Below, piece by piece: positions 26,801 to 40,739 of a stretch of DNA of 64,000 nucleotides (positions within the stretch are counted from its first letter, which is position 1; every line of letters begins with the position of its first letter). A program made the position numbers and the translations under genes. The stretch is taken from contig NZ_CP157456.1 in assembly GCF_041549525.1 (NCBI RefSeq), positions 2,976,001-3,040,000 on the forward strand, in the 5' to 3' direction. This DNA comes from Paenarthrobacter aurescens. Lineage in GTDB: Bacteria; Actinomycetota; Actinomycetes; Actinomycetales; Micrococcaceae. A model generated the notes under the pieces. It worked only from the letters and a program-made list of their open reading frames with translations. It was not told the origin of the DNA and searched no databases.

Positions 26801-28024
26801 CGCGGCCAGTAACACCGTGCTCACATTCGACGTGACGTCCCACACCACTCCCAGCAGAGCCAACGTCAACGCAGCCCGCGCAGCATAGAGATGCTGCACC
26901 CTGTACTTGGCGTGCGGCACAAAGAACATCACGGCAAAGTAGATGCCGCACATCAACATGACCCACGCGTACTCCCCCTTTGACAAGAGGTGCGGTGTGA
27001 CGGTGACTGCAACGGCCACGAGGGGAACCAGCGCCGGATGCAGCACCATGAGTGGACGGACGTACAGCGGAGGAAGCCACTTGGGGCTCAGCAGGGACAC
27101 CACCGTCAGCAGAACTGCCACTCCTATGAGAGCTGTGAAATACCAAACCAATGCACCGCCAAGAACGGAGACGCCGGACCACGCCGTCGAGACGACGAAA
27201 CTCAGGGACAGGAAAGCAAGGACTTTGTTATCCAGCTTCACTGCGGTGTACGCATAAACCGCTGTGCCCAGCAATGACGTGACCAACCACGCCGCCGGGC
27301 CGTTGTGCAGCACAAAGTTGTACATGGCCAAACCCGTGACCGGAACCAGCGCCAGGCCTGTACCAACAAACGCGACAGCGGCCGGTCGCAGACGGGGCAC
27401 GCGCGCGTGGATCACCATTCCCGAAACGTAAAACAGCGCGGTGATAAACCAGATACCAACGAAGCGGAAGAGAGCCGGAAGGCTGGTGCCCACGAACAGC
27501 GCACCGGCGGCCACCAACAGAAGGCTCGCGACGTAGAGCGTGACGTTGATGTTTTGCTGATCGCGCTTTTCCTTGCGGGCGGCAGCGGCTTCAGGGGTCT
27601 CGCGAACTGCCGGCGGCTGAGTGACGCGGAAAGCAGGCGGCTGCTGTACCGCAGGCTGCTGGAACGCCTGCGCCCGGGGCGGCGCCGGGCTGACGGGAGT
27701 CGGCAGGGGCGTCATGGGCGGCGCCGGAGCTTGCACGGGCGACTGGATGTACGTCTGAGCCGGCGGTGGGCTCACAGGGGCAGGAACGGCGTTTCGGGCA
27801 GCGGCATGGTCATTGTGATGCCCCTTTGCCTCGGCGTCCCGCCAGCCTGCAAGGTGGCCGGCCAGAAAACCCGCCTGGTAGGAGGCGGCCTGATCCTGCC
27901 CAGCAGAAGGATCATGAGCAGAAGAAGTTTTCTGGGCAGAGCCACGGCGCCCCCTCGCCAACCCGACTGCAAAGCCCGCCCCGCCAACAATGATGACGAG
28001 CAGCAGTATGAGAAATGCAGTCAT
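23840..28024 (-). CDS. Giant polytopic membrane protein, 1394 aa
   Basis: Function unknown. Residues 4-24 form a first membrane helix, followed by a soluble segment (YQAGFLAGHLAGWRDAEAKG), a Pro/Gln/Ala-rich linker (about 80-145) and a charged helix (AAAARKEKRDQQN). From about residue 165 to 1365 the protein is nearly continuous hydrophobic helices, dozens of them. The entry INVTLYVASLLLVAAGALFV resembles the start of DUF2157/DUF2339-type and SCO7613-like actinobacterial membrane proteins; this is a resemblance from memory, not a search. The C-terminus is a Gly/Ser/Pro tail. No catalytic motif was seen. It lies between tuf and the glucosidase on the ribosomal strand. Confidence 0.75.
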   Translation of the reverse strand: MTAFLILLLVIIVGGAGFAVGLARGRRGSAQKTSSAHDPSAGQDQAASYQAGFLAGHLAGWRDAEAKGHHNDHAAARNAVPAPVSPPPAQTYIQSPVQAPAPPMTPLPTPVSPAPPRAQAFQQPAVQQPPAFRVTQPPAVRETPEAAAARKEKRDQQNINVTLYVASLLLVAAGALFVGTSLPALFRFVGIWFITALFYVSGMVIHARVPRLRPAAVAFVGTGLALVPVTGLAMYNFVLHNGPAAWLVTSLLGTAVYAYTAVKLDNKVLAFLSLSFVVSTAWSGVSVLGGALVWYFTALIGVAVLLTVVSLLSPKWLPPLYVRPLMVLHPALVPLVAVAVTVTPHLLSKGEYAWVMLMCGIYFAVMFFVPHAKYRVQHLYAARAALTLALLGVVWDVTSNVSTVLLAAVICLGVQALSVAFGGRKLLPRSWWADAVSCVALQLLTAAVLTAVLEFKPFDLPNYVPLAVTMLTAMVIGWKLGKGMEFAPAAVLVVGGALGGLLGAWPVAAFLAAATLYWFLRALIGSNEYRQFLILAGRIALTLTVPVAVAGALTGNPDRTPYSVLALVAATAAQQLVSAGCARTGVRLVAPQASVAGFGGAAVAGLLVLPLFDQASGRPVVGAAVLLVLLAGLASGLLLFAPTRPESGVRVTWRATVAEAIAPLTAVIAGGVAAAFVSWTLGNGVLLALLVYLVVTALRISPSFHRHSYWWLSRAAGTLLAVSAYGDMLNHGWNIRFFGEVPATGFVLVMVSAFQLVLPLLAGSRERYPRASVADAGVVVSVMAAATTALTVSSVFWAGNTWDSWQPGAAAAATALAAVLVSAILRRHSIGWIFAPAAFVLLLALRWGNIRDIEVLLGIFAAYSGFMMGVVRHPLTRGCYLLAIRVLTGAFIAVIVTDVTDSSAALSISLALVLALQHAVTMFLGRHGVGVAFLQATVFATLGAQLLLPLAYLLAGDYDGGGRWVVMLELALVVASAGVAWRILGARGAQYFGTTALAAGVIFAGPALVFPTSTWLYQPLLDTSQVPVVLLALSVAMVAARPVFRPENAVRGSVAGVAERLFWLVSALVFALVGGLLALGISHSLTGLSLLVLAGVLFAASHFERIPSLYVAAAPALLIGAVPAVDGLLQGLPAGVWSDYAAWLIGGAGTAALLYSLRMFGGPAIKANDWRRNSLAATAAVATATVAAVGLGRDQTAMLGFVLVVLTGVLVVVEIPRGKWMAGELAGIVSVAALQRATLFVDPSIPDVFWVAQWYVVAGAVIAGLRYGTGQRPEGFLRLCITAGVLSFTSVGTIFGGTAAQQLYVLVAHVLLLAAGLLLAERVLVWWGAIAVALSIMWALRSYAFAMLALVALGLIVLAVWRLNRKPPGNGGDGSDPGGGSGSVPAARSQNGIR

Positions 28025-28093
28025 GGAAGCTCCTTGGTTGCGCCGGACTCAGTGCGAGCACGACCTTTATCCAATCGATAGCGTAACTATAGC

Positions 28094-28129
28094 AAAAAGA
28101 ACCCCACCGCCGTAGCGGTGGGGTTCTTT
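28094..28129 (-). terminator. Terminator after tuf
   Basis: AAAGAACCCCACCGC and its complement form a perfect 15-bp stem with a 4-base loop. On the minus strand the stem runs into a five-T tract, giving a textbook terminator 49 bp past tuf; it sits just upstream of the giant membrane-protein gene. Confidence 0.9.
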
Positions 28130-28178
28130 CAAGCTAACTACCGGCTGGGCCGGAGTATCACCGATCTACAAGTAGAGA

Positions 28179-29369
28179 CTACTTGATGATGCTGGTAACA
28201 CGTCCCGAACCAACGGTGCGGCCGCCTTCGCGGATAGCGAAGCCGAGGCCCTCTTCCATAGCGATCGGCTGGATGAGCGCAACGGTCATCTCAGTGTTGT
28301 CGCCAGGCATAACCATTTCCGTGCCTTCCGGCAGGGTGATAACGCCGGTTACGTCCGTGGTACGGAAGTAGAACTGCGGGCGGTAGTTGGAGTAGAACGG
28401 GTTGTGACGTCCGCCTTCGTCCTTGGAAAGGATGTAGACGTTAGCCTCGAAGTCGGTGTGCGGGGTGATGGAACCCGGCTTGACGACAACCTGGCCACGC
28501 TCGACATCGTCGCGCTTGAGACCGCGGAGCAGGAGGCCACAGTTCTCGCCGGCCCATGCTTCGTCGAGCTGCTTGTGGAACATCTCGATACCGGTAACCG
28601 TGGTCTTCTGGATCGGGCGGATGCCAACGATCTCAACCTCGGAGTTGATGGCGAGGGTTCCACGCTCGGCGCGGCCCGTAACAACGGTGCCACGACCGGT
28701 GATCGTGAAGACGTCCTCGATCGGCATCAGGAACGGCTTGTCGCGGTCACGTACGGGGTCCGGAACGGACTCGTCCACAGCTGCCATCAGGTCCTGAACG
28801 GACTTGACCCAAACCGGGTCGCCTTCCAGAGCCTTGAGGCCGGAAACGCGAACAACCGGAGCCTCATCGCCATCGAAGCCCTGCGAGCTCAGGAGCTCAC
28901 GAACTTCCATTTCGACGAGGTCGAGGAGTTCTTCGTCATCAACCATGTCGGACTTGTTCAGTGCGACCAGCACGTAGGGAACACCAACCTGGCGGGCGAG
29001 CAGAACGTGCTCACGGGTCTGAGCCATCGGACCATCGGTTGCAGCAACCACGAGGATTGCGCCGTCCATCTGGGCAGCACCGGTGATCATGTTCTTGATG
29101 TAGTCAGCGTGACCCGGGGCGTCTACGTGTGCGTAGTGGCGCTTTTCGGTCTGGTACTCCACGTGGGAGATGTTGATGGTAATACCGCGCTGGCGCTCTT
29201 CCGGAGCAGAGTCGATCGACGCGAAGTCGCGCTGCTCGTTGAGATCCGGGTACTGGTCGTACAGCACCTTGGAAATGGCGGCAGTCAGCGTCGTCTTACC
29301 GTGGTCAACGTGACCAATGGTGCCGATGTTGACGTGCGGCTTAGTCCGCTCGAACTTTGCCTTTGCCAC
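28179..29369 (-). CDS. tuf: Elongation factor Tu
   Basis: GTPase that delivers aminoacyl-tRNA to the ribosome. The 396-aa protein starts at a GTG preceded by TAGGAGGAACCT. It has G1 [10 protein letters not shown]3 DAPGHADY, G4 NKSD, and standard domains 2 and 3 ending [14 protein letters not shown]. It is last in rpsL-rpsG-fusA-tuf but probably also has its own promoter in the 231-bp gap after fusA. Confidence 0.99.
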   Translation of the reverse strand: MAKAKFERTKPHVNIGTIGHVDHGKTTLTAAISKVLYDQYPDLNEQRDFASIDSAPEERQRGITINISHVEYQTEKRHYAHVDAPGHADYIKNMITGAAQMDGAILVVAATDGPMAQTREHVLLARQVGVPYVLVALNKSDMVDDEELLDLVEMEVRELLSSQGFDGDEAPVVRVSGLKALEGDPVWVKSVQDLMAAVDESVPDPVRDRDKPFLMPIEDVFTITGRGTVVTGRAERGTLAINSEVEIVGIRPIQKTTVTGIEMFHKQLDEAWAGENCGLLLRGLKRDDVERGQVVVKPGSITPHTDFEANVYILSKDEGGRHNPFYSNYRPQFYFRTTDVTGVITLPEGTEMVMPGDNTEMTVALIQPIAMEEGLGFAIREGGRTVGSGRVTSIIK

Positions 29370-29429
29370 AGGTTCCTCCTAGAACGATTTCAAGTGAAGT
29401 GCTCCTCGGCCGCGCTTTTCGCGGCAGAA

Positions 29430-29435
29430 ACTTTA
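29430..29435 (-). promoter_or_regulatory. Candidate tuf promoter (extended -10)
   Basis: TTGCTAAAGT on the minus strand has the TGC extension and a TAAAGT hexamer, about 60 bp upstream of the tuf GTG. The leader between it and the GTG is GC-rich with a strong AGGAGG site. A separate tuf promoter is common in actinobacteria. Confidence 0.45.
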
Positions 29436-29600
29436 GCAAGTCTACTTGGGGGCTTGGTTTTGGTGAAATTGCAGATTCAGGAACCAATGGTAGTTCCTCG
29501 AGCCTGTTTGCGCAGGGGCCGGGCTGCAGCTCTCGCCGCAGCCCCGCCTCAAGCGCTCAGATGCCTTCCCGATACCGGAATTGCATCCGTTACCGGGAGA

Positions 29601-31715
29601 TTACTCGCCGCGGGTTTTCTGGATGATCTCGTCGGCTACTGCCTTGGGGACCTCCGCGTAGCTGTTGAACGTCATGGAGTACACAGCGCGACCCTGGGTC
29701 TTGGACCGGAGGTCACCGATGTAGCCGAACATGCCGGACAGCGGAACGTGTGCACGGATAACCTTCACACCTGCTGCATCTTCCATGGATTGCATCTGGC
29801 CACGACGGGCGTTCAGGTCACCAATAACATCACCCATGTATTCCTCAGGTGTGCGGACCTCAACATCCATCAGCGGTTCAAGCAGAACAGGGTTCGCCTT
29901 GCGTGCAGCTTCCTTGAAAGCCATACGTCCGGCGATCTTGAACGCCATTTCCGAGGAGTCAACATCGTGGGACGCGCCATCAATCAGCGTGGCCTTGATG
30001 CCGACAACCGGGTAACCGGCCAGGACGCCGTCGTTCAGTGCATCCTGGATACCAGCGTCAACGGACGGGATGTATTCGCGCGGAACACGGCCACCAGTGA
30101 CCTTGTTTTCGAACGCGTACAGCTCGCCGGAAGCGGTGTCCATGGGCTCGATCGCAATCTGGATCTTTGCGAACTGACCCGAACCACCGGTCTGCTTCTT
30201 GTGCGTGTAGTCAAGGCGCTCGACGGCGCGCTTGATGGTTTCGCGGTAAGCAACCTGCGGCTTGCCAACGTTGGCCTCAACCTTGAATTCGCGGCGCATG
30301 CGGTCCACGAGGATGTCCAAGTGGAGCTCGCCCATGCCGGCGATGATGGTCTGGCCGGTGTCTTCGTTGAGGGAGACCTGGAAGGTCGGATCCTCAGCGG
30401 AGAGCTTCTGGATGGCCGTGGAGAGCTTCTCCTGGTCACCCTTGGTGTTGGGCTCGATCGCAACAGAGATCACGGGCTCCGGGAAGCTCATGGACTCCAG
30501 GACGATCTGGTTGTTGGCATCGCACAGGGTGTCGCCCGTGGTGGTGTCCTTCAGACCGATGGCTGCGTAGATGTGGCCGGCGGTAGCGCCCTCAACGGGC
30601 ATTTCCTTGTTGGCGTGCATCTGGAACAGCTTGCCGATGCGTTCCTTCTTGCCCTTGGTGGAGTTAACCACCTGGGCGCCTGCCTCAACGTGACCGGAGT
30701 ACACGCGGACGAAGGTCAGCTGACCGAAGAACGGGTGCGCAGCAATCTTGAAGGCGAGGGCCGAGAACGGCTCGTCAGCAGAGGGCTTACGGGTGAGTTC
30801 CTTCTCTTCGTCGCGGGGATCGTGACCGATCATCGGCGGGACGTCGAGCGGGTTCGGCAGGAAGTCAACAACGGCGTCAAGCATCGGCTGGACACCGCGG
30901 TTCTTGAAGGCAGAACCACAGAAGACCGGGTAGAGCTCAGAGTTGATGGTCATCTTGCGGATGCCGGCTTTGATCTCTTCGAGGGTGAGTTCTTCACCTT
31001 CGAGGTACTTCTCCATGAGTTCCTCGGAAGCCTCGGCCACAGTCTCAACGAGCTGTGCGCGGTACTCTTCGGCCTTCGCCTGGAGGTCCGCCGGGATTTC
31101 CTGCACTTCGTAGGAAGCGCCCATGGTGACGTCACCCTTTGCGTCGCCAGGCCAAACCAGGGCGCGCATTTCGAGGAGGTCAACAACACCGATGAAGTCG
31201 TTCTCAGCACCGATGGGCAGCTGCATGACCAGCGGCTTGGCACCAAGACGGGAGATGATGGTGTCTACGGTGAAGTAGAAGTCAGCACCCAGCTTGTCCA
31301 TCTTGTTGACGAAGCAGATACGCGGAACGTTGTACTTGTCAGCCTGACGCCAAACAGTCTCGGACTGCGGCTCCACGCCTTCCTTGCCGTCGAACACTGC
31401 AACTGCACCGTCGAGGACGCGCAAGGAGCGCTCAACCTCAACCGTGAAGTCAACGTGGCCCGGGGTGTCGATGATGTTGATCTGGTTCTTGTCCCAGAAG
31501 CAAGTCACGGCGGCAGACGTGATGGTGATGCCGCGTTCCTTTTCCTGTTCCATCCAGTCAGTCGTCGAAGCGCCGTCGTGCGTCTCGCCGATCTTGTGGT
31601 TCACACCCGTGTAGAACAGGATGCGCTCGGTAGTGGTGGTCTTGCCGGCATCGATGTGGGCCATGATGCCGATGTTGCGGACCTTATTAAGGTCGGTAAG
31701 CACGTCCTGTGCCAC
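29601..31715 (-). CDS. fusA: Elongation factor G
   Basis: GTPase that drives translocation and, with RRF, ribosome recycling. The 704-aa protein starts at a GTG ([16 protein letters not shown]), has the P-loop [18 protein letters not shown], and NKMDK, then domains II-V; domain IV contains [16 protein letters not shown]. Length and sequence are typical of the canonical EF-G. It is 69 bp after rpsG with a hairpin between them. Confidence 0.99.
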   Translation of the reverse strand: MAQDVLTDLNKVRNIGIMAHIDAGKTTTTERILFYTGVNHKIGETHDGASTTDWMEQEKERGITITSAAVTCFWDKNQINIIDTPGHVDFTVEVERSLRVLDGAVAVFDGKEGVEPQSETVWRQADKYNVPRICFVNKMDKLGADFYFTVDTIISRLGAKPLVMQLPIGAENDFIGVVDLLEMRALVWPGDAKGDVTMGASYEVQEIPADLQAKAEEYRAQLVETVAEASEELMEKYLEGEELTLEEIKAGIRKMTINSELYPVFCGSAFKNRGVQPMLDAVVDFLPNPLDVPPMIGHDPRDEEKELTRKPSADEPFSALAFKIAAHPFFGQLTFVRVYSGHVEAGAQVVNSTKGKKERIGKLFQMHANKEMPVEGATAGHIYAAIGLKDTTTGDTLCDANNQIVLESMSFPEPVISVAIEPNTKGDQEKLSTAIQKLSAEDPTFQVSLNEDTGQTIIAGMGELHLDILVDRMRREFKVEANVGKPQVAYRETIKRAVERLDYTHKKQTGGSGQFAKIQIAIEPMDTASGELYAFENKVTGGRVPREYIPSVDAGIQDALNDGVLAGYPVVGIKATLIDGASHDVDSSEMAFKIAGRMAFKEAARKANPVLLEPLMDVEVRTPEEYMGDVIGDLNARRGQMQSMEDAAGVKVIRAHVPLSGMFGYIGDLRSKTQGRAVYSMTFNSYAEVPKAVADEIIQKTRGE

Positions 31716-31746
31716 GGGGTCTCCCTTTCGGATGGACTACACGTTC

Positions 31747-31771
31747 GCCGCCGGCTCAGTGAGCCGGCGGC
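31747..31771. repeat. Hairpin between rpsG and fusA
   Basis: GCCGCCGGCTCA and TGAGCCGGCGGC form a perfect 12-bp inverted repeat around one base. There is no T tract, so it is more likely a processing or mRNA-stability element than a terminator. Confidence 0.6.
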
Positions 31772-31784
31772 GTCCGGAAAGTTT

Positions 31785-32255
31785 TTACCAGCGGTAGTGT
31801 GCGAAGGCCTTGTTGGACTCGGCCATCTTGTGGGTGTCTTCGCGACGCTTCACAGCGGCACCAAGACCATTGGAGGCATCCAGGATTTCGTTCTGGAGAC
31901 GCTCGGTCATGGTCTTCTCGCGGCGGGCCTTGGAGTAGCCCACGAGCCAACGCAGAGCGAGAGCGGTGGAGCGACCCGGCTTGACCTCAACCGGAACCTG
32001 GTAGGTAGCGCCACCAACACGGCGTGAACGCACCTCGAGGGAAGGCTTGACGTTGTCCATGGCCTTCTTGAGAGCGGCAACGGGGTCGCCGCCGGACTTG
32101 GCACGTGCACCTTCGAGTGCGCCGTAAACGATGCGCTCTGCGGTGGACTTCTTGCCGTCAACAAGAACCTTGTTGATCAGCTGCGTGACCAACGGGGAGC
32201 CGTAAACGGGATCGGAAACTAGCGGCCGCTTCGGGGCCGGACCCTTGCGAGGCAT
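31785..32255 (-). CDS. rpsG: 30S ribosomal protein S7
   Basis: Primary assembly protein of the 30S head and a known autogenous repressor of the str operon in E. coli. The 156-aa product starts [20 protein letters not shown] and contains the signature [20 protein letters not shown]. It lies one base after rpsL. Confidence 0.98.
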   Translation of the reverse strand: MPRKGPAPKRPLVSDPVYGSPLVTQLINKVLVDGKKSTAERIVYGALEGARAKSGGDPVAALKKAMDNVKPSLEVRSRRVGGATYQVPVEVKPGRSTALALRWLVGYSKARREKTMTERLQNEILDASNGLGAAVKRREDTHKMAESNKAFAHYRW

Positions 32256-32256
32256 A

Positions 32257-32631
32257 TTACTTCTTCTCCATCTTTGCGCCGTAACGGCTGCGAGCCTGCT
32301 TGCGGTTCTTTACACCCTGGGTGTCAAGTGCGCCGCGGACGATCTTGTAGCGGACACCCGGAAGGTCCTTAACACGACCACCACGGACGAGCACGATGGA
32401 GTGCTCCTGGAGGTTGTGGCCAACACCGGGGATGTAGGCGGTAACTTCCACGCCACCGTTGAGACGGACACGTGCCACCTTACGGAGAGCCGAGTTCGGC
32501 TTCTTGGGGGTGGTGGTGTAAACGCGGGTGCAAACACCGCGGCGCATCGGGCTGCCCTTCAGCGCGGGAGCCTTGGTCTTGGAGACCTTCGGCGTGCGGC
32601 CCTTGCGGACCAGCTGGTTAATCGTAGGCAC
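32257..32631 (-). CDS. rpsL: 30S ribosomal protein S12
   Basis: Decoding-centre protein. The 124-aa product begins at a GTG (32631), read as [20 protein letters not shown]. The two lysines whose mutation gives streptomycin resistance are wild type, in [12 protein letters not shown] and [13 protein letters not shown]. It is first in the rpsL-rpsG-fusA-tuf operon. The frame is open further upstream, but only this start matches the universal N-terminus. Confidence 0.98.
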   Translation of the reverse strand: MPTINQLVRKGRTPKVSKTKAPALKGSPMRRGVCTRVYTTTPKKPNSALRKVARVRLNGGVEVTAYIPGVGHNLQEHSIVLVRGGRVKDLPGVRYKIVRGALDTQGVKNRKQARSRYGAKMEKK

Positions 32632-32869
32632 TTTCGTGTTCTCCGTTGTTTGATCTCTGCCCCCACACACAGGCGCCAGCCTGGGTAAACGTGGGAACTT
32701 TGGCGTTGCTCGTGCAGCCGGCCGAAACTCCGGTAGGCGTGCAAAAGTGCGGCATTCGTTGCGCATGTTGCCCGCAACCCGGAAACAGGCTCCACCCAGC
32801 ACCATGAGAACAAAACCAAAATGATGCTGCGGCGGCCTTCATCCACTGCCACACAGAACAATTACCAAA

Positions 32870-32875
32870 AGTCTA
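32870..32875 (-). promoter_or_regulatory. Candidate rpsL promoter (extended -10)
   Basis: CGTGCTAGACT on the minus strand carries a TGC extension and TAGACT. It lies just after the palindromes that follow rpoC and about 240 bp upstream of the rpsL GTG. The -35 region (TTAAGG) is weak. Confidence 0.45.
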
Positions 32876-32908
32876 GCACGGCTTGATCTAGGGCCTTAAT
32901 CGGGTGTA

Positions 32909-32950
32909 TGGAGGACGACGGCGGCGGCCGGCTGCCGCCGTCGTCCTCCA
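32909..32950. repeat. 17-bp perfect inverted repeat between rpoC and rpsL
   Basis: TGGAGGACGACGGCGGC and its complement flank an 8-base loop (32926-32933). No T tract follows on either strand. It is the second hairpin past the end of rpoC. Confidence 0.75.
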
Positions 32951-32954
32951 CTCC

Positions 32955-32970
32955 CCCGGGACGTCCCGGG
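32955..32970. repeat. 16-bp perfect palindrome
   Basis: CCCGGGACGTCCCGGG, fully self-complementary, lies five bases from the neighbouring 17-bp inverted repeat. It could be a protein-binding site centred on ACGT or part of a composite terminator. Confidence 0.6.
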
Positions 32971-32987
32971 AAGAAGAGCGTTAACGG

Positions 32988-33021
32988 GTCAAGCCCCGCA
33001 CTCGAAAGTACGGGGCTTGAC
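32988..33021 (-). terminator. Terminator-like hairpin after rpoC
   Basis: On the minus strand GTCAAGCCCCGTACT and AGTGCGGGGCTTGAC form a 15-bp stem with a TTCG tetraloop, 24 bp past the rpoC stop. It lacks a T tract, so termination may be weak or factor-assisted. Confidence 0.65.
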
Positions 33022-33044
33022 CTTTACAGCGTCAACTTGCCGAT

Positions 33045-36944
<3,900 letters not shown>

Positions 36945-37047
36945 ATGGTCCCTGTTCTCTCTTGTTCTCTAAATTCTGAAGTCTTGGTTACGGGAAGAGG
37001 GAGTTGTTCCGACGGACAGCTGTTGAGGCTGCCCGCCGGAACAGCTG

Positions 37048-40000
37048 CTAGACCTCTTCTACGGAACTGGGCTCTGCACGAGACAGATCGATGCCCAGTT
37101 CTTCCGCAGCCGTGAAGACTGCGTCATCAGAGTCACGCATTTCGATCGTGGTTCCGTCCGTGGAAAGAACTTCCACGTTCAGGCACAACGACTGCATTTC
37201 CTTGATCAAGACCTTGAAGGACTCGGGAACGCCAGGCTCAGGGATGTTCTCGCCCTTGACGATGGCTTCGTAGACCTTCACACGACCATGGATGTCATCA
37301 GACTTGATCGTGAGGAGTTCCTGAAGGGTGTAAGCGGCGCCGTAAGCTTCGAGCGCCCACACTTCCATTTCACCGAAGCGCTGGCCACCGAACTGAGCCT
37401 TACCACCCAGCGGCTGCTGCGTGATCATGGAGTACGGACCGGTGGAGCGCGCGTGGATCTTGTCGTCCACCAAGTGGTGGAGCTTCAGGATGTACATGTA
37501 ACCGACGGAGATCGGGTCCGGGAACGGCTCGCCGGAGCGGCCGTCGAACAGACGGGTCTTGCCGGAGGAATCGATCAGGCGGTCGCCATCGCGGGTCACG
37601 TTGGTGGAGTCAAGCAGACCAGTGATTTCTTCTTCACGGGCGCCATCGAACACCGGGGTGGCAACGGTGGTCTGGCCGGTTTCACGGGGCAGGTTGGGCA
37701 GGTTCTTGACCCACTCCGGCTCGCCTTCGATCTTCCAACCGGTCTTGGCAACCCAACCGAGGTGGGTTTCCAGGACCTGTCCAACGTTCATTCGGCCCGG
37801 AACACCAAGCGGGTTCAGGACGATGTCCACCGGAGTACCGTCTGCAAGGAAGGGCATGTCCTCGATCGGAAGGATCTTGGAGATAACACCCTTGTTGCCG
37901 TGACGGCCGGCGAGCTTGTCGCCGTCGGTGATCTTACGCTTGGCTGCAACGTAGACGCGGACCAGCTGGTTCACGCCCGGGGGCAGTTCGTCGTCATTGT
38001 CGCGGTCGAAGACGCGTACGCCGATGACCGTACCGGACTCGCCGTGGGGCACCTTCAGCGAGGTGTCGCGCACTTCGCGGGACTTCTCACCAAAGATGGC
38101 GCGCAGGAGGCGCTCTTCCGGGGTCAGTTCGGTTTCACCCTTAGGGGTGACCTTTCCGACCAGGATGTCGCCTGCTTCAACCTCGGCACCGATGTGGATG
38201 ATGCCGCGCTCGTCCAGGCCTGCAAGGACTTCCTCGGACACGTTGGGGATATCACGGGTGATTTCCTCGGCACCAAGCTTGGTGTCGCGGGCATCGATCT
38301 CGTGCTCTTCAATGTGGATGGAGGAAAGAACATCCTCAGCAACAATGCGCTGGGACAGGATGATGGCGTCCTCGAAGTTGTGGCCTTCCCATGACATGAA
38401 TGCCACGAGCAGGTTCTTACCGAGGGCGAGCTCGCCCTGGTCCGTTGCGGGACCGTCAGCGATGATGCCGCCAACTTCAAGGCGCTGGCCTTCGTTGACC
38501 AGGACACGGTGGTTGTAGCAGTTGCCCTGGTTGGAACGGGCGAACTTGTTGATGCGGTAGTTGGTCTCAGTGCCGTCGTCGTTGATCATCACAACGAGCT
38601 CAGCGGAAACCTCAGTGACCACACCTGCCTTCTTGGCGATGACAACGTCACCGGCGTCGACGGCTGCTGCGCGCTCCATGCCGGTGCCCACAAAAGGAGC
38701 CTCGGAACGGACCAGCGGCACGGCCTGGCGCTGCATGTTGGCACCCATGAGTGCACGGTTGGCATCGTCATGCTCAAGGAACGGGATCAGTGCAGTTGCC
38801 ACGGACACCATCTGGCGCGGGGAAACGTCCATGAACTGAACGTCTGCAGCGGGAACCAGAACAGGCTCGCCTCCACCACCACGGGCACGGACAAGGACGG
38901 TCTCTTCTGAGAACTTCTTGTCAGCATCCAGCGGAGCGTTGGCCTGTGCAATCAGGACCTCTGCTTCGTCATCGGCCGTCAGGTACTGGACTTCGTCGGA
39001 AACGACGCCCTCGGAAACCAGGCGGTACGGCGTCTCGATGAAACCAAACGGGTTGATGCGGCCGTAGGAAGCCAGCGAACCAATCAGACCAATGTTGGGG
39101 CCTTCAGGGGTTTCGATGGGGCACATACGTCCGTAGTGGGACGGGTGAACGTCTCGAACTTCCATGCCTGCGCGGTCACGGGACAGACCACCCGGGCCAA
39201 GTGCCGACAGGCGGCGCTTGTGGGTCAAACCCGAGAGCGGGTTGTTCTGGTCCATGAACTGGGACAGCTGGGACGTTCCGAAGAACTCCTTGATGGCTGC
39301 CACAACGGGACGGATGTTGATCAGCGTCTGCGGCGTGATGGCCTCGACGTCCTGCGTGGTCATGCGTTCGCGAACGACGCGTTCCATGCGGGAAAGACCT
39401 GTGCGGACCTGGTTCTCGATCAGTTCGCCCACGGCGCGGATGCGACGGTTGCCGAAGTGGTCGATGTCATCGACGTCGACGCGGAGCTCGTGGTCTTCGC
39501 CGTCGCGCTTGCCCATGAGGGTCTTCTCGCCGGCGTGAAGCGCAACGAGGAACTTGATCATGGCAACGATGTCTTCAACGTGCAGGACCGAGGCTTCCTT
39601 GTCACCAAGGGAGCGGTCGATGCCGAGCTTGCGGTTGATCTTGTAACGGCCAACCTTGGCAAGATCGTAGCGCTTGGCGTTGAAGTACAGGTTGTCCAGC
39701 AGGGACTGGGCAGCCTCAACTGTGGGCGGCTCGCCCGGACGCAGCTTGCGGTAGATGTCCAGAAGCGCATCTTCGCGGGTTTCGGTGGCGTCCTTCTCCA
39801 GCGTTGCACGCATGGAGTCGTACTGACCGAACTCTTCCAGGATCTGGCCTTCGGTCCAGCCGAGGGCCTTCAGCAGAACGGTAACCGACTGCTTGCGCTT
39901 ACGGTCGAGGCGAACGCCGACCTGATCGCGCTTGTCGATTTCGAGTTCGAACCATGCACCACGGGACGGGATGATCTTCGCAGTGAAGATGTCCTTGTCA

Positions 40001-40554
40001 CTGGTCTTGTCAGCGGTGCGCTCAAAGTAGGCGCCCGGTGAACGGACCAACTGGGAGACAACGACGCGCTCGGTGCCGTTGACGACGAACGTTCCCTTCT
40101 CAGTCATGAGGGGGAAGTCGCCCATGAACACGGTCTGCTGCTTGATTTCGCCCGTGTTGTTGTTCATGAACTCGGCCTTGACATACAGCGGTGCCGAGTA
40201 AGTGGCGTCACGGTCTTTGCATTCGGCCATGGTGTACTTCGGGTCAGCGAACTCCGGCTCGGAGAAGCTCAGGGACATGGTGCCCTGGAAGTCCTCGATG
40301 GGGGAGATCTCTTCGAAGATGTCGGCAAGTCCGGAGGTGGTGGCGACGCTGAGGTCGCCCTCCTCGACAGCCTTCGCTACCCGCGCCTGCCAGCGTTCGT
40401 TTCCGACCAGCCAGTCAAAGCTGTCTGTCTGCAGGGCGAGAAGATTCGGAACATCAAGGGGTTCGTGAATCTTTGCGAATGAGAGGCGGCGGGTGGCACC
40501 ATCGGTGCTTGCCGTGTTAGCGGTTTCGTTATTAGAGGTGCTCGAGGCGACCAA
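37048..40554 (-). CDS. rpoB: DNA-directed RNA polymerase subunit beta
   Basis: Forms one side of the RNA polymerase cleft. The best start is TTG 40554, preceded by GGAAGGA, giving [20 protein letters not shown] and 1168 aa; a GTG at 40569 would add five residues. The rifampicin pocket is wild type ([35 protein letters not shown]), so sensitivity is expected. It ends with [17 protein letters not shown] and [20 protein letters not shown] sequences typical of the clamp. Upstream is a promoter sharing a 13-mer with rpoA. Confidence 0.98.
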   Translation of the reverse strand: MVASSTSNNETANTASTDGATRRLSFAKIHEPLDVPNLLALQTDSFDWLVGNERWQARVAKAVEEGDLSVATTSGLADIFEEISPIEDFQGTMSLSFSEPEFADPKYTMAECKDRDATYSAPLYVKAEFMNNNTGEIKQQTVFMGDFPLMTEKGTFVVNGTERVVVSQLVRSPGAYFERTADKTSDKDIFTAKIIPSRGAWFELEIDKRDQVGVRLDRKRKQSVTVLLKALGWTEGQILEEFGQYDSMRATLEKDATETREDALLDIYRKLRPGEPPTVEAAQSLLDNLYFNAKRYDLAKVGRYKINRKLGIDRSLGDKEASVLHVEDIVAMIKFLVALHAGEKTLMGKRDGEDHELRVDVDDIDHFGNRRIRAVGELIENQVRTGLSRMERVVRERMTTQDVEAITPQTLINIRPVVAAIKEFFGTSQLSQFMDQNNPLSGLTHKRRLSALGPGGLSRDRAGMEVRDVHPSHYGRMCPIETPEGPNIGLIGSLASYGRINPFGFIETPYRLVSEGVVSDEVQYLTADDEAEVLIAQANAPLDADKKFSEETVLVRARGGGGEPVLVPAADVQFMDVSPRQMVSVATALIPFLEHDDANRALMGANMQRQAVPLVRSEAPFVGTGMERAAAVDAGDVVIAKKAGVVTEVSAELVVMINDDGTETNYRINKFARSNQGNCYNHRVLVNEGQRLEVGGIIADGPATDQGELALGKNLLVAFMSWEGHNFEDAIILSQRIVAEDVLSSIHIEEHEIDARDTKLGAEEITRDIPNVSEEVLAGLDERGIIHIGAEVEAGDILVGKVTPKGETELTPEERLLRAIFGEKSREVRDTSLKVPHGESGTVIGVRVFDRDNDDELPPGVNQLVRVYVAAKRKITDGDKLAGRHGNKGVISKILPIEDMPFLADGTPVDIVLNPLGVPGRMNVGQVLETHLGWVAKTGWKIEGEPEWVKNLPNLPRETGQTTVATPVFDGAREEEITGLLDSTNVTRDGDRLIDSSGKTRLFDGRSGEPFPDPISVGYMYILKLHHLVDDKIHARSTGPYSMITQQPLGGKAQFGGQRFGEMEVWALEAYGAAYTLQELLTIKSDDIHGRVKVYEAIVKGENIPEPGVPESFKVLIKEMQSLCLNVEVLSTDGTTIEMRDSDDAVFTAAEELGIDLSRAEPSSVEEV

Positions 40555-40640
40555 GAGGGATCCTTCCACAGACCTTCAGGCGTTTTCAGATCTCCCCCGT
40601 TTGCATCCCGCAGAGTGCTCCGCAGGATACTTGTTCCGGT

Positions 40641-40672
40641 TCCGCTATATGACCCGGACCCAGTCCGCTCAA
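40641..40672 (-). promoter_or_regulatory. Putative rpoB promoter with shared RNAP motif
   Basis: On the minus strand TTGAGC (40672-40667), a 17-bp spacer and TATAGC (40649-40644) form a sigma-70-type promoter. The -10 lies in GTCATATAGCGGA (40653-40641), identical to the rpoA site. It would give an mRNA leader of about 80 bases. A TTGACG lies further upstream in the same region and may serve a second promoter. Confidence 0.55.
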
Positions 40673-40728
40673 GAACAATGCACGTTTCGGAACGGCACGT
40701 CAATGGCGCAGCTGAGAGGTAAAGCCCA

Positions 40729-40739
40729 CCGCTATATGA
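40729..40739 (-). promoter_or_regulatory. Second TCATATAGCGG word upstream of rpoB
   Basis: An 11-bp match to the rpoA/rpoB -10 motif occurs 85 bp further upstream. Its -35 is poor (TTCCCT with an 18-bp spacer), so it may be a weaker promoter or a binding site. Confidence 0.35.

Larger units (their letters stand above)
32632..33044 (-). other. rpoC-rpsL intergenic region
   Basis: This 413-bp gap contains three consecutive palindromes near rpoC (32909-33021), a candidate rpsL promoter (32870-32875) and about 240 bp of possible rpsL leader. No coding gene is supported. Confidence 0.6.

Noticed and set aside
28404..32027. A 1207-codon open frame on the + strand opposite tuf, fusA and rpsG
   Set aside because: It is antisense to three certain genes, has no recognisable domain, and is explained by the strong codon bias and high GC of those genes.
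38509..38910. A short + strand frame rich in Val, His and Asp opposite rpoB
   Set aside because: Fully inside rpoB, no family features.
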